In this document: positions 14,348 to 16,447 of the stretch, in pieces | How positions within the stretch are numbered: the stretch's first letter is position 1 | How the letters are laid out: each line of letters starts with the position of its first letter | Position numbers and translations under genes: made by a program | NCBI GenBank assembly: GCA_019119085.1 | Contig: DWXT01000161.1 | Location: forward strand, 1-16,447 | Length of the DNA stretch: 16,447 bases | Direction of reading: 5' to 3' | Origin: Flavonifractor avistercoris | GTDB lineage: Bacteria; Bacillota; Clostridia; Oscillospirales; Oscillospiraceae | The notes under the pieces: model-generated | Seen by the model: the letters and a program-made list of their open reading frames with translations, nothing else | The model's database searches: none | What the model was told of the DNA's origin: nothing

Positions 14348-14749
14348 TTATGACATGCTCATGCCGCCCATCTGGGGCTCCGCCTGGCGCTGCTGCTGGA
14401 AGGCCTGCACAAATTCCGCAAATCCCTGGCCATCTGCCCGCTCCGGGTGCTCCGCCAGGGAGACGCACCACTGTCTGCAGGCCGCCTCCAGCGCAGACTC
14501 CTCCACCCACAATAAGCGTTCCGGCGGCGTCTGAGGTGGGGATTCCAGATTCATATTGTTGAACTCCGGGTAATTGGCCCTGCAGTATTTGATCATACTG
14601 ATGCCCGTATGGGCCCGGAAGGCGGTATCGCTGGGCAGTCCGCACTTGGGGGTTCGTTCTTGCGGCGTTGGATATCGCTGTTCCCGGCGGACAAACTCGT
14701 CCACACGCTGGACGCACAGCTCACGGGTCCACTTCTTGTTATGGAACAT
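14348..14749 (-). CDS. Putative DNA-binding protein (homing-nuclease-associated-repeat-like) with GGMSM tail
   Basis: A 133-aa soluble protein. Residues 5-55 (WTRELCVQRVDEFVRREQRY, PTPQE, GLPSDTAFRAHTG) follow the pattern of small helical DNA-binding modules associated with homing endonucleases and phage proteins: W-helix, 'YPTxxE', 'GLPSxxT', helix. I infer nucleic-acid binding from this. A middle Pro-rich linker is followed by a helical segment (RLLWVEESALEAACRQW). The protein ends QRQAEPQMGGMSMS, the Gln/Pro-rich linker plus methionine tag seen on neighbours. The ATG has AGGAGAGGA upstream and follows the ArdA-like gene by 22 bp. A strong terminator follows. Confidence 0.65.
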   Translation of the reverse strand: MFHNKKWTRELCVQRVDEFVRREQRYPTPQERTPKCGLPSDTAFRAHTGISMIKYCRANYPEFNNMNLESPPQTPPERLLWVEESALEAACRQWCVSLAEHPERADGQGFAEFVQAFQQQRQAEPQMGGMSMS

Positions 14750-14771
14750 TCAGATCCTCTCCTATTCTCTA

Positions 14772-15764
14772 TCACATTGACATCTCTACAGGTGCTTGGG
14801 CCTGCTTCTGCTGCCTGGCAATGTATGCACATCCGTCTGCCGTCTGGGTATAGCCCTTCTGCTTCAGCAGATCACGCCCGTAGCGTTCCAGGTCGAAGCA
14901 GCCCGCCGCCGGTTCCGCCTCGCCCACCACTGCCCGCAGTTCCTCCAGGGCGAAGTCCCGGAGCTGGTCTGCGGTCACGATTTTATAGTGGTGCAGGCTC
15001 TGCGACAAATCCAGGGCGGCGGGCAGGGTGGTGCAGCCCTCATGCTCCAGGGCCCAGAGATAGGTCTGGAGGAAACCCTTCTGCCCCTGATTCTGCTCCT
15101 GGAGGATAAATCCCAGGTTCTGACCGTCGTAAATCAGATCCTCCAGCCGGCCATCATAGGCCGTCTCCAGCCCGGTGATGCCCGGCAGGCTGCACCGGGC
15201 CTCCAGCAGGGTACAGTCCTGGATAGTGCGCACCTGCAGAGTGTCCAGGGCCAGCCGGATCTCCCCTGGCCGCACATCCATGATGTCGTTGTAGTCCGGC
15301 AGAGCCAGCCACACCCCCTCCGGCACCGCCGGGGAGCCCAGCTTCAGCCGCAGGCTCCAGCTGTATTCCGGCCCCGGCAGGGTGACGCCGTCGTATTGCT
15401 GGAGCGGTTCCCGCTCCGGAAAGATCACATAGCAGCCCCCAACAAACAGTCCGGGGTGCTGTTCCTCGTAACGCCTGCCCAGCTTGTCCAGGTCGATGTA
15501 GTCCCGCAGCGCCAGGAGCTTGGCGTCGTTCTCCTCCAGGTCATACTGGCCTAAATCCTCATAGCTCTGGATGCCGCCCACCACCTCGTACTCGTCCAGA
15601 TTAGCCAGCAGGCTGACGGCGTCCCTGGCATCTGCGGGGACGCCCCTCTGGAGGGCCGCATCCAGGGCGATCCCCTCCCGCACGGTCAGCACCTCCATCC
15701 GCTCCCGCAGCCAGTCTTGCTCCCCCGGCCTGCCGGGGAGGTTCGCCAATTCTTCTCTGCTCAT
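14772..15764 (-). CDS. ArdA-like antirestriction protein (second copy) with EMSM tail
   Basis: A 330-aa acidic soluble protein. It contains two related blocks: 47-115 (LLANLDEYEVVGGIQSYEDL, then YIDLDKLGRRYEEQ, GGCYVIF) and 245-316 (LDLSQSLHHYKIVTADQL, CFDLERYGRDLLKQ, GCAYIAR). The pattern of Leu/Tyr strand, acidic helix and '(I/F)DL(D/E)xxGR', ending in an aromatic strand, matches ArdA-like domains of Gram-positive ICEs. ArdA mimics DNA to block type I restriction enzymes. The middle (130-230) is divergent. ATG 15764 has GAGGTGA 7 bases upstream, and that Shine-Dalgarno includes the stop of the preceding gene. It ends QKQAQAPVEMSM. The family call rests on memory of the motif, and functional ArdA activity is inferred. 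Confidence 0.62.
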   Translation of the reverse strand: MSREELANLPGRPGEQDWLRERMEVLTVREGIALDAALQRGVPADARDAVSLLANLDEYEVVGGIQSYEDLGQYDLEENDAKLLALRDYIDLDKLGRRYEEQHPGLFVGGCYVIFPEREPLQQYDGVTLPGPEYSWSLRLKLGSPAVPEGVWLALPDYNDIMDVRPGEIRLALDTLQVRTIQDCTLLEARCSLPGITGLETAYDGRLEDLIYDGQNLGFILQEQNQGQKGFLQTYLWALEHEGCTTLPAALDLSQSLHHYKIVTADQLRDFALEELRAVVGEAEPAAGCFDLERYGRDLLKQKGYTQTADGCAYIARQQKQAQAPVEMSM

Positions 15765-15771
15765 ATCGTGA

Positions 15772-16447
15772 TCACCTCATCTCCATGCCGCCCAGCTTTG
15801 GCTGGGGCGGCAGCGGTTCCTGCACCGGCTGGCTGTCCGCCCGGGTCAGCAGGCCGTAGTCTGTCAGCTCACCCCCATACTGCTGGATCAGCGCCTCGCC
15901 GTAGCCATATAGGTTTAGGTACCGGCACAGCAGGGCGGCCTGCTCTTCACCTACGGCGGAGCGCAGTTCCCCGCGGGCCACATCCTCCGGGGAGGCGGCG
16001 GAGCGATCCAGGCTGTAGGCGTCCAGCCGCTCCGTCAGGGCCAGCGCACCCTCCAGGCTGGAGGGGGGCGACGCCTCCAGCACCGCCTTGTACTTGACCA
16101 GCTGCAGCGGATCCCGGTCTGCCAGCACCGTCAGCCGGATGGCCAGGCAGTTCAGGGTATCCAGCCGCTCCGGGGTGGCCCATGCCGCGGGGATCTGGGG
16201 CACCCGGCTGTGGAAGGCGGTGACGGCGCAGTTGGAGAGGCCAATGGCCTCCATCCGGTCCCGCACCTCCACCAGCTCCTGGCCGGCGGGGAGGGTGAGC
16301 TCTGCCTGCTCCTCCCCAAGTTGGAACTCAAGATGGAAGATGCCCGCCGGGGCCTCCGGCGCGATGCGGGGCTCATGGCTTTGTGCCGGCTTCCAGCTTC
16401 CATCCGGCGCTACAAAGCCCTGCCTGGTGAAGATACCGCCCTCTGCC
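15772..16447 (-). CDS. ArdA-like antirestriction protein (first copy), N-terminus beyond window edge, GGMEM tail
   Basis: The frame is open without a stop from 16447 to 15774, giving 224 visible residues; the start lies outside. The first visible residues (AEGGIFTRQGFV) are the typical end of an ArdA-like domain. After a linker, a second domain begins (FHLEFQLGEEQAELTLPAGQ) and runs to ALALTERLDAYSLD, LLCRYLNLYGYGEALIQQYG and DYGLLTR, the same layout as in the next gene. A GTG at 16272 could be mistaken for a start, but the conserved sequence upstream shows it is internal. The C-terminus PPQPKLGGMEMR carries the tail found on three other proteins. The next gene begins 7 bp after the stop. A role in protecting transferred DNA from restriction is inferred from family. 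Confidence 0.66.
   Translation of the reverse strand, partial: AEGGIFTRQGFVAPDGSWKPAQSHEPRIAPEAPAGIFHLEFQLGEEQAELTLPAGQELVEVRDRMEAIGLSNCAVTAFHSRVPQIPAAWATPERLDTLNCLAIRLTVLADRDPLQLVKYKAVLEASPPSSLEGALALTERLDAYSLDRSAASPEDVARGELRSAVGEEQAALLCRYLNLYGYGEALIQQYGGELTDYGLLTRADSQPVQEPLPPQPKLGGMEMR

Noticed and set aside
14238..14717. N-terminal extension of the winged-helix gene
   Set aside because: The extra residues run through a terminator and the 133-aa gene in another frame. ATG 14237 has a strong Shine-Dalgarno.

Overview
The window is an internal slice of an integrative conjugative element (ICE) from a GC-rich anaerobic Clostridia. A gut Oscillospiraceae-type host (Flavonifractor or Oscillibacter relatives) is my inference from base composition and gene families. 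No integrase, relaxase, coupling protein or VirB4 lies in the window, so both ends of the element are outside it. Every gene I can support is on the minus strand, so transcription runs from high to low coordinates. Genes are tightly packed: several overlap by ATGA, and no intergenic gap exceeds about 130 bp.

In transcription order: (1) a defence-evasion and regulatory block (16447 to 11515). It holds two ArdA-like antirestriction proteins (the first cut by the right edge), a 133-aa putative DNA-binding protein, a strong terminator, a winged-helix protein, a D12-class adenine-N6 DNA methyltransferase, an AbrB-like small protein, an unrecognised 238-aa protein and a SpoVG homologue. (2) A surface block (11497 to 2663): a membrane-anchored surface protein, a sortase, a stalk-domain secreted protein, a terminator and a 2030-aa adhesin with 16 CnaB/SpaA repeats. 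(3) The start of a type IV secretion (mating-channel) block after another hairpin (2593 to 1): a DUF3852-type small membrane protein (pilin-like), a DUF4240 cargo-type gene, a TrbL/VirB6-family channel protein, and a C5-cytosine DNA methyltransferase running off the left edge.

The parts fit a mating strategy. The giant isopeptide-stabilised adhesin and its sortase could hold cells together. The TrbL and DUF3852 proteins belong to the transfer channel. The ArdA-like proteins and the two solitary methyltransferases would protect incoming DNA from restriction.

The least expected observation is a short methionine-rich C-terminal tail, GGM(S/E)M or EMSM, on four otherwise different proteins of the defence/regulatory block (ArdA-like 1, ArdA-like 2, the 133-aa protein and SpoVG). 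The tails use different serine codons, which points to selection on the peptide. It could be a shared sorting, secretion or partner-binding tag. The adhesin is also unusual: it ends exactly at LPRTGY with no membrane anchor after the sortase motif, and its N-terminal thioester-type domain has Lys where the bond-forming Gln is expected.
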